A stretch of 64,000 nt of DNA from Maritimibacter alkaliphilus (GCF_019801605.1 NZ_JAHVIT010000002.1:1612001-1676000), one strand, 5' to 3'. Counted from the first letter of the stretch, positions 20,638 to 28,841 are shown. Numbers and translations are program-made. Notes: generated by a model not told the origin, from the letters alone.

Positions 20638-20966
20638 AGCTGTCTCCCGCCGGTCCTGCCGATTTCGGCCTTATAGTCAAAGGGGCGGCGCATGCAATTG
20701 GGAAGGGGCGGATGGGGCTTGCCCCGGGGCGGCGCTGCAACGGCGTGTCGGGCTGTATGGGCCGGGATTTGGGAGAGGTCCTGGCGGGTGATAGCGTGGG
20801 GGATGTCAGGGCAGGAGGTCTGAGCCCGGGGCGCGTGGCGAGGGTGGAAGGGGGCCCAGACCCACTGCCAATTGCAGTGCCCCCACCTGCGCGACGTCGG
20901 GGCTTGGGACGCCACCAGAGTTGAGCCTCCAGCTTCAGTTCAAATAGCGGCGGTGCAAGGGGGCGG
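20638..20966. other. Intergenic region upstream of purE, up to the element edge
   Basis: 329 bp without a supportable gene. It should contain the purE promoter. The segment 20700-20830 is G-rich on the plus strand. The base-20958 to 20965 octamer AGGGGGCG abuts the left inverted arm of the mobile element and is repeated in direct orientation at 32907-32914. Confidence 0.5.
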
Positions 20967-20985
20967 TGCTTTGCCGTTATTTGCA
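20967..20985 (+). repeat. Left edge arm of the element (19-bp inverted repeat)
   Basis: TGCTTTGCCGTTATTTGCA. Its exact reverse complement is at 32889-32907, almost 12 kb away, and similarity continues weakly inward (CTTCTCGTGG versus GTTTTCTCCGG in the same sense). Serine-recombinase attachment sites have inverted arms, so after integration the two element-side arms face each other, as seen here. Confidence 0.65.
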
Positions 20986-21116
20986 CTTCTCGTGGCTTCT
21001 GCACTGCAACATCGGATGTACCTTCGAAAAACGTCGTAACACAAGGTCGATGAAGCGCTGTTGCCGCGGTTCGAAACCCCGATTATCTGACGACTGCGCA
21101 GCAGCGAACAGCTTTG

Positions 21117-21142
21117 CCCGGCGCCTCCCTCGAGGCGCCGGG
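21117..21142 (-). terminator. Strong hairpin downstream of the 99-aa gene
   Basis: CCCGGCGCCTC and GAGGCGCCGGG form an 11-bp perfect stem with a 4-base loop, 38 bases past the stop of the 21180-21479 gene on the minus strand. The following bases (CAAAGCTGTT) are only weakly U-rich, so termination is likely but not certain. Confidence 0.6.
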
Positions 21143-21179
21143 TGATCGTATGGGAGAGCTCGAGGCTCCGCGGCCGGTA

Positions 21180-21479
21180 TCACTGGGCCGTAGGTGTATC
21201 CTGAAGCGGCTTGGTATTGAGCCGGTCTGTCAGGATACCGTCGGTCGCTTCGGGACGAAGATCGTGGCGGCGAATGAGCTTCGCCGCACTCTCTGGAGCG
21301 ATGTGCTCGAGGTCGGCGAACAGCTCTGCAGCGCGCTGCTCCGGCATCTGGTCCAGCAACTGCTCCAGCGCTTTGACCATCGCCGCGCGGATCTTCGCGC
21401 GGGTTTCAGCGTCCTTCTCGCCATCCTGACGGGCCGAGGCCTTGAGGGCCTCGATCAGGCGGTCGGTCTTCTTGCTCAT
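21180..21479 (-). CDS. Hypothetical 99-aa protein downstream of the relaxase
   Basis: A small, charged, mostly helical protein (MSKKTDRLIEALKASARQDG at the N-terminus, LLDQMPEQRAAELFADLEHI in the middle). The ATG at 21479 has AGGAG 8 bases upstream, which is why the longer frame was not used. It follows the relaxase by 85 bp on the same strand, so it may be an accessory mobilization or regulatory protein. I do not recognise a family. Confidence 0.6.
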   Translation of the reverse strand: MSKKTDRLIEALKASARQDGEKDAETRAKIRAAMVKALEQLLDQMPEQRAAELFADLEHIAPESAAKLIRRHDLRPEATDGILTDRLNTKPLQDTPTAQ

Positions 21480-21564
21480 GGGGTACTCCTTTGTGAGCGA
21501 TGGGGTGAGCGTGACGGCGGTCACGGGGAGGAAATGGAGACGATCGATTCCGGACGGAAAGAAA

Positions 21565-22890
21565 TCAGTCCCGGTCGGGCGGATATTCTTCGCCATGGTC
21601 AGGAGTCTCATGCCGTCGAAGGGCCATAAGGCTGCGCGCGAGGCCCTTCAGCGTGGTCTTGCCGGAGGTCGCGACCTTCCCCGACAATCTTGATACGAAC
21701 CCTTGCAGCATGTCTCGCGCCTTGCGGATTTCGGCAATGTCGCGGGACATGGCCTGTTCCGCATCCGCACGGGTGCGACGTTTCAGGGCGCCGAAGAGAC
21801 GGCCGACAAGCGTGGTGGCGCGCTTTGCACCCTTCGGGGACGCCATCAGACGCTGCATGAGCCGTGCAGTTTCCGGCGCAAGCTTCTCCTCGGGGGCCGT
21901 GGCTTCCAGGCGGGGAACATCGCCGCTCGCGTCGAAAGTGAGGGCCCCACTTTCGACCCCTTCGATTGCGGCATGTATGGAATCGATCTCGGCTTCGCGC
22001 ACGGCCAGAGCGGCATCCCGTGTGTCCAGGCGGCCATCACGCCGATCGAGTGCCTCTTCGCGTTCGTTCAGTTCCGCCTTCTGGGCTTCCAACTTCAATT
22101 CCTGCTCGGCACGCCACTCCGACGTACGGGCATAATAGCGGCGCTTCGGCAGCGGCTGGCCCGCCGCCCGCGCATGCCGGATCGCGGCGGCGCGACGCTC
22201 ACCGCGCTGCAGGTTCACGACGCTGAACGCGGCCCCGGCGCTGTCCTGCGCCTGCTCGTAGTCCTTGATCAGATCGTGCTTCGACGGCTGCAGCATGTGG
22301 CGCACCGCAATCACCTTTGTCTCGCCGGTCTTCTTGTTGGTGCGGGTCATCTCGACCCGTTCGATCGGCAGCAGAACGGCGTGAACATGGAACGCCGTCT
22401 CGTCGCGATCGACGCGCGCGTGGATGATGTCGCCCTTGAACTCCTTGCGCAGCCAGTTTTCGGCACAAGCCTGGAATTCGGCCTCGCGGTTTTCGCCGAA
22501 GAATTCGGCCATCTCGTCGTCGAAGTAGGCGCTATTGGCCGTCAAGATGATCTCCCGAAGGGGCCCGTGCCGCGTTGCTCGCCACGGGTCTTTCGGGCCT
22601 TCGGCAAGGCGCCGCTCCGCATCTTTCTTGCGTTTTCGTTTTCGTAGCGCAGTAACCTCGTCGAGGAAGTTCTGCAGGCGGATCTCCTGGATCCATTCCA
22701 GCGCCTCGGCAGCCCAGGTATCCTTGCCGATGAAGGTCTTGTTGAGGTGACTTCTGCCCCTGTCGACGTGGCTGATGTCGCCGCCCTTACGCAGGCGGTG
22801 GGCTTCGTACCCGGCAAGATCGTTGGGAAACATGCCGCGCATGCGAAGCACCACGCGGTACTTCTCGTTTTGCTGTGGTGGGGAGGCCAT
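21565..22890 (-). CDS. MOBV-family relaxase (Mob/Pre type plasmid mobilization protein)
   Basis: A 441-residue relaxase that should nick an origin of transfer. Residues 13-55 match the Mob/Pre N-terminus: RMRGM, GYEAHRLRK, then VDRGRSHLNK (compare IDPERSKLNY in classic members). The metal and catalytic motif is H157-x3-D161-x-D163-E164-x3-H168-x-H170 in HARVDRDETAFHVH. A highly charged region (80-110) and a long coiled coil (about 240-310) follow. The C-terminal tail is basic. Nickase activity and self-transfer are inferred; no coupling protein or secretion gene is nearby. Confidence 0.85.
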   Translation of the reverse strand: MASPPQQNEKYRVVLRMRGMFPNDLAGYEAHRLRKGGDISHVDRGRSHLNKTFIGKDTWAAEALEWIQEIRLQNFLDEVTALRKRKRKKDAERRLAEGPKDPWRATRHGPLREIILTANSAYFDDEMAEFFGENREAEFQACAENWLRKEFKGDIIHARVDRDETAFHVHAVLLPIERVEMTRTNKKTGETKVIAVRHMLQPSKHDLIKDYEQAQDSAGAAFSVVNLQRGERRAAAIRHARAAGQPLPKRRYYARTSEWRAEQELKLEAQKAELNEREEALDRRDGRLDTRDAALAVREAEIDSIHAAIEGVESGALTFDASGDVPRLEATAPEEKLAPETARLMQRLMASPKGAKRATTLVGRLFGALKRRTRADAEQAMSRDIAEIRKARDMLQGFVSRLSGKVATSGKTTLKGLARSLMALRRHETPDHGEEYPPDRD

Positions 22891-22893
22891 CGG

Positions 22894-22927
22894 CCGATCT
22901 CCTGCTGCTCGATGATCAGGAAATCGG
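22894..22927. promoter_or_regulatory. Inverted repeat covering the relaxase ribosome binding site
   Basis: CCGATCTCCTG (22894-22904) and CAGGAAATCGG (22917-22927) pair over 11 positions with one mismatch around 12 bases. Read on the minus strand, the arm nearest the gene contains AGGAG, the ribosome binding site of the relaxase start at 22890. The hairpin would hide that site in the mRNA, or the DNA dyad may be an autoregulatory operator. Confidence 0.5.
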
Positions 22928-23362
22928 TCGATGTCGGAGCGCGCGGAAACTGTGGGGGAATGGGGGCTCCGGGCGTAATGGCGCGCCAGGGTGAAGAGGA
23001 GCGGTATGGCGGAGGAAGTGGTCTATGGGAAAGGCTCGGCGATATCACAGAGAAGCAAGAACGCGGCGCCATACTGATGAGGCCAGCAGGGCCCTGAGCT
23101 CGCGACAGCGTGGCAGTCGTGGTCACAGATTGGTCTGGATAGGGTGGGTTCCCGACATCTGCAGTTCCCCTTACCCACGGCGGCTCTGCGCAGGAACCGG
23201 ACGTTGCAGAGCCCCTTTGGGGCGTCCGCTGTGCGCAGTAATGCGGACATGCAAGGCGGGCTGTCTTCGGCTGCGCCCCAAGTACTTTCGGCCCAAAGCT
23301 GCAGTTCGCCCGCCTCTCAATCCCCCCAACACACATCCCCAAGACCGGACGTTCCGCGAACG

Positions 23363-23397
23363 CGCAGCATTTCTTCGCCAGCGAAGGTCTGCAGTGC
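23363..23397 (+). repeat. Degenerate dispersed repeat, copy A
   Basis: CGCAGCATTT, 10 bases, then GAAGGTCTGCAGTGC. The same two blocks with a 9-base spacer are found in reverse orientation at 28898-28931. A weaker relative is near 26640-26680. They lie in the non-coding parts of the element and look like remnants of one family. Confidence 0.6.
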
Positions 23398-23584
23398 AGG
23401 GCAGTTCGGAGGTTCGCTCAGCGATTGCGAGCCCAGGGAATGGCTCACTGATGAACCGTCTTCCCGGGGTGTTCAGTTCTCAGCGCGGAAGCCTGTTTAA
23501 CCCTCAGCACGCGCGCCTGAAAATGGCGGGCAGACTAAACCCGGAGCGCGGCAGCCAGTCGAAGGGATCCGTGCCCAAAATCAA

Positions 23585-23616
23585 TGAAGCGGCGAGGAAT
23601 CCCCCTCGCCGCTTCA
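23585..23616 (-). terminator. Perfect 13-bp hairpin, possible terminator
   Basis: TGAAGCGGCGAGG and CCTCGCCGCTTCA form a perfect stem with a 6-base loop. On the minus strand it is followed by TTGATTTTGG, so it may end transcription of the small gene at 23719-23880, about 100 bases upstream. Confidence 0.55.
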
Positions 23617-23718
23617 CCTCCCGGTGAGCGTTGCAGCAGAGCCGACAACTACATTACGCACTTGCCCGCACTCCGGCGTCTCACCGAAAGACGCTTCGCC
23701 CGGCAGGGCGGATTCGTG

Positions 23719-23880
23719 CTATTCTTGGATGCCCCTTGGCAGGGCGTCGCGTTCATCCGAAGCACCGTCATGCGCTATGCCCTCCAACAGATCTCCCCAG
23801 CTCAGACGCGGAAAGGTTTCGTTTCGGGGGTCCTGGGTAGGATGATGATCGCTCACGTGCGGGGCCTTGCGGTCTCTCAT
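23719..23880 (-). CDS. Possible 53-aa protein
   Basis: An ATG (23880) with GAGGAAAG 6-7 bases upstream opens a 53-codon frame ending in TAG. The product is acidic and low in hydrophobic residues (N-terminus MRDRKAPHVSDHHPTQD, middle RLSWGDLLEGIAHDGASDE). A 13-bp hairpin follows about 100 bases later. The start signal and the plausible protein-like composition support it; there is no recognised family, and such a short frame could be chance. Confidence 0.45.
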   Translation of the reverse strand: MRDRKAPHVSDHHPTQDPRNETFPRLSWGDLLEGIAHDGASDERDALPRGIQE

Positions 23881-24003
23881 ATGTCTTTCCTCTCATCTAT
23901 GGATGGGCTGGTTCCGGCGGGCGATCTGCCCGGCGGTTCATTCGGGTTTGCATGTGCGCTGCAGCGCGCCTGAGACGCCTGACACCGGGCCTTGGTCACG
24001 GCG

Positions 24004-24825
24004 TCAGGACAGCTGATCCGAAACCACTCCGAACCCGACAAGCTGATTTGCCCCGAAGGTATGAATCATAGGGACGTCGGAAGCATCGCGGCCGCGCGCA
24101 ACGAGTACCCGACCAATGCGGGGCGTGTTGTTTCTCGGATCGAACACCCACCAGGCGCCATCCAGCCAGACTTCCATCCAGGCAGAGAAATCGCCCGGTT
24201 CATGGCGCGGTTCGATCCCGATATCACCCAAATAGCCGGTGCAGTAACGCGCGGGAATGTTCATGCAGCGGCAAAAGGTGATGGCCAGATGCGCATAATC
24301 GCGACACACGCCCTTACCCTCGGCATAAGCTTGGGTGGCACTGCGCGTCGCGCGCGCGCTAGCATAGTCAAAACGGATGTGATCGTGCACGAAGTCGCAA
24401 ATTGCCTGCACCCGCGCGCCCCCACGGGGAGTGTTCTCGAAGAGACGCCAGGCCACTTCCGACAGGATATCGGTTTCGCAATAGCGGCTCCCCAACAGGA
24501 ACTGCATCACTTCGTTCGGCAGGGCTTCGACCGGTTGTTCCCCGATTTCTGTCGGCTGCACGTCGAGCGCACCGCAATCCGAGATGATCGTGCGCGTGCC
24601 GATCCGGAACTCGCCGGCCGGTGCCACGAAACGCACGCACCAGTTGCCGAAACTGTCGTGGTAGGCACTGAGCGGGACTGTCGGCCATGTACCGATGAGG
24701 TCAGGTCCCTCAAGGTCATGAATTCGCGTGGCGTGAACGTTCAACATCGCGATCATCGGCGTCGCCTGGGGCAACAGAAACCGGAAGTCGCAGCCCAGCT
24801 GGATGCGTATGTTCTGTTTCAACAT
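24004..24825 (-). CDS. Transglutaminase-like protein
   Basis: A 273-residue protein with a bacterial transglutaminase-like N-terminal beta region (about 1-150) and a papain-fold core. The nucleophile is Cys174 in GKGVCRDYAHL, and Asp229 is in WVFDPRNN. At the His position, where many relatives read DFHAW, this protein has Ser214 (GDFSAWMEV). RIGRVLVARGRDASDV near 237 is a conserved C-terminal motif of this branch. It probably acts as a protease or amidase or is a non-catalytic relative. Cytosolic: no signal peptide is seen. Confidence 0.83.
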   Translation of the reverse strand: MLKQNIRIQLGCDFRFLLPQATPMIAMLNVHATRIHDLEGPDLIGTWPTVPLSAYHDSFGNWCVRFVAPAGEFRIGTRTIISDCGALDVQPTEIGEQPVEALPNEVMQFLLGSRYCETDILSEVAWRLFENTPRGGARVQAICDFVHDHIRFDYASARATRSATQAYAEGKGVCRDYAHLAITFCRCMNIPARYCTGYLGDIGIEPRHEPGDFSAWMEVWLDGAWWVFDPRNNTPRIGRVLVARGRDASDVPMIHTFGANQLVGFGVVSDQLS

Positions 24826-24876
24826 GGTTTGGCCGATCTTATACGAAGGTCCGGAGGGAGGGCGCCAGCAGCAGAG

Positions 24877-25056
24877 CTATTTTTGCCGGTCAAGCCGCGA
24901 CCAGGCCTTGCGAAATTCAGCACCTTCCGGCGCGTAAGACGTGTCGAAAATCGAATTCCGAGGTTCTTTCGCGGCCACTTTCGTAGGCCGTGAAGCGGCC
25001 GGCTTGGTTTGCCCTGCCGTTTTGCCCTTAGGGGTGTCGTTGACGTTGCGTTTCAT
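24877..25056 (-). CDS. Hypothetical 59-aa basic protein
   Basis: A short Lys/Arg-rich protein (MKRNVNDTPKGKTAGQTKPA at the N-terminus) whose C-terminal half, with SIFDTSYAPEGAEFRKAW, looks folded. The ATG at 25056 has AAGGAC 8 bases upstream. The longer frame upstream lacks a start signal. It is 51 bp upstream of the transglutaminase gene on the same strand, so the two may be co-transcribed. Family unknown. Confidence 0.55.
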   Translation of the reverse strand: MKRNVNDTPKGKTAGQTKPAASRPTKVAAKEPRNSIFDTSYAPEGAEFRKAWSRLDRQK

Positions 25057-25454
25057 CGAGCGGCGTCCTTTCTGGAACCGAAAGCACGCGCGCAGTATAG
25101 ACGTCCAAGCGAAGCGGCGGTCGTCGGGCGGGCACTTAAAATAGTCAAAACGGCGAGGCAGATGGGGCGGAACACATCGCAGGTCGGGGGATGTTCCGTT
25201 GGTCGCGGAATGATCTTGCCTAACATCAAGCCTCATTCCTGAGTATGTATATGGGCCTTCCCGGGAGGATTGCGAGTCAATTCGGGGTGCACGCTCGACA
25301 AAAGATGCTGCCCCTCAAGCGGCCGCACCAGCCCGTTCCGGTCCCTGCGCGCGCAACGCATCGCAGGACCGCTCTCCCCCGCCCGGAGCGGGATCGCAGT
25401 CCTGCGCGGCCCACCCCGGTGCGGCCACGTCGGATATTTGAACGCTGCCGACGT
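25057..25454. other. 398-bp gap without a recognised gene
   Basis: Only shadow frames occur. The part near 25057-25230 may hold the promoter of the 59-aa gene and transglutaminase gene. Nothing else stands out. Confidence 0.5.
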
Positions 25455-25709
25455 TCAGCCTTCCTTGCGATCGACGCGGAAGCCGGCCGTGGTCGCGGCA
25501 CTGACAAAGGCACGACGGGCCTCTGCAACCGGCACAAGGCAGTTCATGGCTGCGTCGACCAGCGCGATGGCCGCATCGCGTTTGTGATCCGCCAGGGGCC
25601 ACTTCCTGCGAAGCCAGTGATCGACCTGTTCAATCGTCGAGAATTTCTGTTTGTCCCCATGCGGGGATAGGACGAGCGTCATCGGACGCCCCCAAGTGAC
25701 TTCCATCAT
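25455..25709 (-). CDS. DUF982 domain protein
   Basis: An 84-residue protein matching the DUF982 pattern frequent in rhizobia and relatives: a beta strand with W-x-RPMTLVL, then a helix ending in LRRKWPLADHKR, a Cys in MNCL, and the C-terminal AEARRAFVSAATTAGF. The function of the family is unknown. It stands alone, downstream of the cold-shock terminator on the same strand. The first of two consecutive ATGs is used; no clear ribosome binding site precedes it. Confidence 0.72.
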   Translation of the reverse strand: MMEVTWGRPMTLVLSPHGDKQKFSTIEQVDHWLRRKWPLADHKRDAAIALVDAAMNCLVPVAEARRAFVSAATTAGFRVDRKEG

Positions 25710-25768
25710 GTGAAAATTTTCCGATTAATAGTTTCTTCTGCAACGCATTGCCGTTGCGGAAATAGAAA

Positions 25769-25802
25769 AGGGGTGGGACCGGAAGCCCGGCCCCACCCCT
25801 TC
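25769..25802 (-). terminator. cspA terminator
   Basis: AAGGGGTGGGACCGG and its near-complement CCGGCCCCACCCCTT pair around a 4-base loop, with one mismatch. On the minus strand the stem is followed by TTCTATTTCC, 20 bases after the cspA stop. Confidence 0.75.
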
Positions 25803-25820
25803 TTAATCTTGGCTGCGTGC

Positions 25821-26027
25821 TTACGCGAGCGCGAGGTTGGTCGCGGATTCGCGACCATCGCGGCCAGATTCGACGTCGAAGGTCACAACCTGGCCGTCGG
25901 CCAGTTGGCTGAGGCCCGAACGCTCGAGTGCGGAGATGTGCACGAAGATGTCCTTCGAACCGGTTTCCGGTGCGATGAAGCCGAAGCCTTTAGTGCTGTT
26001 GAACCATTTCACGGTGCCTTTGGCCAT
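25821..26027 (-). CDS. cspA: Cold-shock protein (CspA family)
   Basis: A 68-residue single cold-shock domain. The RNA-binding motifs are KGFGFI (residues 15-20) and DIFVHI (about 30-35), after MAKGTVKWFN. AGGAG lies 8 bases before the ATG at 26027. Such proteins bind single-stranded RNA or DNA and act as RNA chaperones. It lies inside the mobile element and has its own terminator, so it is a free-standing gene. Its presence as cargo may aid host adaptation. Confidence 0.93.
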   Translation of the reverse strand: MAKGTVKWFNSTKGFGFIAPETGSKDIFVHISALERSGLSQLADGQVVTFDVESGRDGRESATNLALA

Positions 26028-26794
26028 CGTGAGAACTCCTAGATATAATACCACCCACAGGATGCGGTGGCCCGGCTCAGTGTCGACATAGGATCAACTG
26101 AGGCCGCTAGGAGACAGATGTTCGAAGGAAGAAGCTTTGCGCTTGTGTGTATGCACCTATTCAGGCGCAAAAGCAAGGGCTATGTTTCCTGGCCGCCGCG
26201 CAACGAGGTCTGAAAAGACTTTGCTCTTCGCAGCTGTTGCCATTCAGAACTTGCCCTGTTCGGCATCGGTTCCACCCGAACAAGGCCGCGTGACGCACGC
26301 CCAGGACCGTCCCGATGTCCAGTGTAAGCGTGAAGGAGCATTGCAATAGCCACCACGCCGGAGGAAGAGCCAGAGAGGATGGTCTTGATTGCCGGCTCCG
26401 GGCCTGTGCTACCGTACCAGCGGTGCGAGGGCGCAGGGCAGCTTTTTTAGCCGGGACCAGCCATCCTATATGCCTGTCACCAAGGCCCACTCCGGGCCGG
26501 CGACTCCAGTCAGACGAGGCGTCGCCCTCCTGAATGTCATGTCCACTACCTGCGCAATGCTGCCGTTCGTGACTTGCGCAGCGAACGGCCGCTCTCCGCT
26601 CTTTGTGACACCGCGCTCGGTCGAATGCTGCGCCTTGCACCAATGTCGTGGAAGGGCGGAGAGCCGACCTTCGCTGCGGCGATGATCGGTTCGACCGACA
26701 AAGGTGGAAGCTGACATTCGGAGCGGACCAAGGTCGACGTTTGTTCCGCGCCGCCGCAAGCCCGCTCTGAGCCCTTCTACGACATCCAATTTCT
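26028..26794. other. Non-coding stretch between cspA and iclR-type gene
   Basis: 767 bp with no credible gene. The first 80 bases upstream of cspA are AT-richer and should form its promoter and 5' leader. From 26540 to 26780 the wording (GAGCCGACCTTCGCTGC and nearby) resembles the other degenerate repeat remnants of the element. Confidence 0.5.
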
Positions 26795-27511
26795 TTATTC
26801 TTGACTGCCGCCACCCGAATCCGACGCAAGCTCACGCATGATCTGGGCCATCTCGTCCAGACGACTGGCAGTCAGGCGGCTGCTTGGCCCGGCGAGCCCG
26901 AAGCCCGCGCGGACTTCTCCGTCGTCGCGCCAAGGAACGGCGACGCAATTTAGGCCGGGAGACCAGTTCTCGCGGTCGAGGGCGTAGCCGCGTGCAGCTA
27001 TGGTGCCAATCTCGGCTTCAATCCCGGGGCCGATGCGGTGCGCGTGAACCTCGAACATTCGGCGGCGAAGAGCCGGGAGGAATGCGAGGAAAAGAAGACC
27101 GATGGCTGAGCCCGCCATTGGGAGACGCTCACCACGTTGGCTTGAGGCTCGGAGCGAGCGTGGGCTCTCGATCGCATCCAGAAAGAAGACTTCGTCGCCA
27201 GAGGGCACAGCGAGGAAAACCGTCTCACTGGTGCGGGCTGCCATCTGCTCGAGCGTGGGACGCAAACGGCGGCGCAAGGCATCGTCGTCGCCCACCACGC
27301 GGGCAAGGTTCAGGATGCGATCCCCAAGATGATAGCGCATGTCGCCGGGGCGACGGCGGATGTAACCGGCGTCCTGAAGTGTTCTCAGGATATTGTGAGC
27401 GGTTGTCGTCTTGAGGCCCGTCTTGGCCGCAATTTCTCCGAGCGGCGCAGCGCCGCCTGCGTGGGCAACGGCGTCGAGGATCTCAAGCGCGCGGGTGATC
27501 GACTGGATCAT
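26795..27511 (-). CDS. IclR-family transcriptional regulator
   Basis: A 238-residue regulator with an N-terminal winged helix (MIQSITRALEILDAVA, then LGEIAAKTGLKTTTAHNILRTL, residues 1-60) and a GAF-like IclR effector domain (about 75-230; ETVFLAVPSGDEVFFLDAIES near 95, LNCVAVPW near 195). It is divergent from the ABM-VOC fusion gene, so it most likely regulates that unit, probably in response to an aromatic or related catabolite. The ligand is unknown. Confidence 0.88.
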   Translation of the reverse strand: MIQSITRALEILDAVAHAGGAAPLGEIAAKTGLKTTTAHNILRTLQDAGYIRRRPGDMRYHLGDRILNLARVVGDDDALRRRLRPTLEQMAARTSETVFLAVPSGDEVFFLDAIESPRSLRASSQRGERLPMAGSAIGLLFLAFLPALRRRMFEVHAHRIGPGIEAEIGTIAARGYALDRENWSPGLNCVAVPWRDDGEVRAGFGLAGPSSRLTASRLDEMAQIMRELASDSGGGSQE

Positions 27512-27555
27512 TGGCGGTCAAATTTCCACATGAATGAAGTTCTGATAAAATATTG

Positions 27556-27568
27556 ATGGATTTTCCAT
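27556..27568. promoter_or_regulatory. Candidate IclR operator in the divergent spacer
   Basis: ATGGA-TTT-TCCAT is a 13-bp dyad in the AT-rich 145-bp spacer between the IclR gene and the ABM-VOC gene. Such short dyads suit an IclR dimer. Symmetry and location are the only evidence. Confidence 0.4.
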
Positions 27569-27656
27569 TTATGCTAGCCCTTTCCGGAACAGAGTTGGTC
27601 ATGCTCCTGTTGACCCTGTGACTGCCGCAACGCGGCATCCCCAAACGGAGACAAAT

Positions 27657-28478
27657 ATGACACGGACTTTGATCGCAAGGGCCACACCAAAAGCCGGGCA
27701 AGCCGAAAGACTGGCAGCGCTGGTGGAGACGCTGGCGGAACAGGTGCGCCGCGAGGCTGGTAACATTCGCTTCGAGGCCTTTGCCGAAGACGGCGGTGCA
27801 GTGGTGATGCTTGAAGAATACCGCGACGACGCCGCCTTCAAGACGCACCTCGCCCAGCCCCATACACAAGAGTTCAACGCCGCGCTCGAGGAAGTGGCGA
27901 CAGGAGGCGCGTCAACCGTGACCGACCTCGCCAGCCTCGCCAGCGGGCAGTTCGCATTGCCCGGCATTCGCGGGGTTGATCACGCGGGCCTCACGGTGCC
28001 CGACATCGATGCGGCGACCCGTTTCCTGTCCAAAGCCTTCGGGGCTGTCACCCTTTACGACGTGCTGCCGGCAGACGGCCCCGACATGGAAGGCTCGGGT
28101 CCGGAAGCCGAACTCGGCCTCTCTTCGGGCACGCGGATCACCCACATGCGCCTCGTCCGGATCGGGAATGGGCCCTGCCTTGAGCTTTTCCGCATGAAGG
28201 ATGGGGCGCAATCCGATCCTGCAAGCCTTCAAGATCTGGGGCTTACACACCTCGGCCTCTACGTTGACGACATAGACGCGGCCTGCGCCGCCTTCACCGC
28301 AGCCGGAGGCACATTGCTGAAGGGGCCGCATCCGCTTGCCAACAACGAGGACAAGGACGGCAATGCGGGCATATACGGCCGCGCCCCATGGGGCACGCTG
28401 TTCGAACTCCTGACCTACCCCGGCGGTATTGACCTGCCTGCGGATGCCATGGCGCCCCGCTGGACCCCGCATCCCTGA
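27657..28478 (+). CDS. Fusion of an ABM-type dimeric barrel domain and a VOC (glyoxalase/bleomycin) domain
   Basis: A 273-residue two-domain protein. Residues 1-85 resemble the antibiotic-biosynthesis-monooxygenase (ABM) ferredoxin-like fold (IARATPKAGQAERLAALVETL at the start, RFEAFAEDGGAVVMLEEY near 38). Residues 104-260 are a VOC domain with the metal-ligand set in order: His109, Glu177, His198, Glu250. GGAG stands before the ATG at 27657. It is first in a two-gene unit with an EthD protein. A metal-dependent isomerase or dioxygenase step acting with an ABM partner domain on one substrate is plausible; the substrate is unknown. Confidence 0.8.
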   Translation: MTRTLIARATPKAGQAERLAALVETLAEQVRREAGNIRFEAFAEDGGAVVMLEEYRDDAAFKTHLAQPHTQEFNAALEEVATGGASTVTDLASLASGQFALPGIRGVDHAGLTVPDIDAATRFLSKAFGAVTLYDVLPADGPDMEGSGPEAELGLSSGTRITHMRLVRIGNGPCLELFRMKDGAQSDPASLQDLGLTHLGLYVDDIDAACAAFTAAGGTLLKGPHPLANNEDKDGNAGIYGRAPWGTLFELLTYPGGIDLPADAMAPRWTPHP

Positions 28479-28490
28479 AGGAACCACACG

Positions 28491-28841
28491 ATGATCAAGA
28501 TGACCATGCTGCTCAAGCGCAATCCAGAGATCGACCACGCCGCTTTCGTGCGGCACCATCGCGAAACGCACGGCCCTCTCTTCCGCTCGATCCCCGAAGC
28601 CCGGACCCATGTGCTGCGCTATATCCAGACTCATCCGGCCGATGGCGACTTCCCCGTTCCGCAGGCCGATTTCGATGGCACCGCCGAGATCTGGTTTGAC
28701 AGCGCCGAAGGCATGCGAGCCGTGCTCGGCTCCGAAACCTACGAAAACAAGGTTTATCCGGACGAGAAGACCTTTCTCGACCATGAGAACACGCTGATCC
28801 TCGTGGGGTTGCAGACCGAGATCATAGAGGACAAGGGATAG
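28491..28841 (+). CDS. EthD-family protein
   Basis: A 116-residue EthD-like protein, another dimeric alpha+beta barrel. Family features are MTMLLKRNPEIDHAAFVRHH at the N-terminus (K-R-N-P-x-h), HGPLFRSIPE near 28 and DGTAEIWFDSAEG near 62. EthD proteins are required for some ether and aromatic degradation routes, and related folds act in quinone or polyketide oxidations. It starts 13 bp after the fusion gene, so the two should act in the same pathway. Confidence 0.78.
   Translation: MIKMTMLLKRNPEIDHAAFVRHHRETHGPLFRSIPEARTHVLRYIQTHPADGDFPVPQADFDGTAEIWFDSAEGMRAVLGSETYENKVYPDEKTFLDHENTLILVGLQTEIIEDKG

Larger units (their letters stand above)
22928..23718. other. Non-coding stretch upstream of the relaxase
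   Basis: About 790 bp with only shadow frames of low-complexity composition. It should contain the relaxase promoter and probably the origin of transfer, but I could not identify a nick site. It contains a degenerate copy of a dispersed repeat at 23363-23397 and a perfect hairpin at 23585-23616. Confidence 0.5.

Noticed and set aside
26161..26835. 224-codon minus-strand frame between cspA and the IclR gene
   Set aside because: It overlaps the IclR 3' end, shows no domain, is rich in Arg, Ser and Ala, and its sequence resembles the degenerate repeat remnants.
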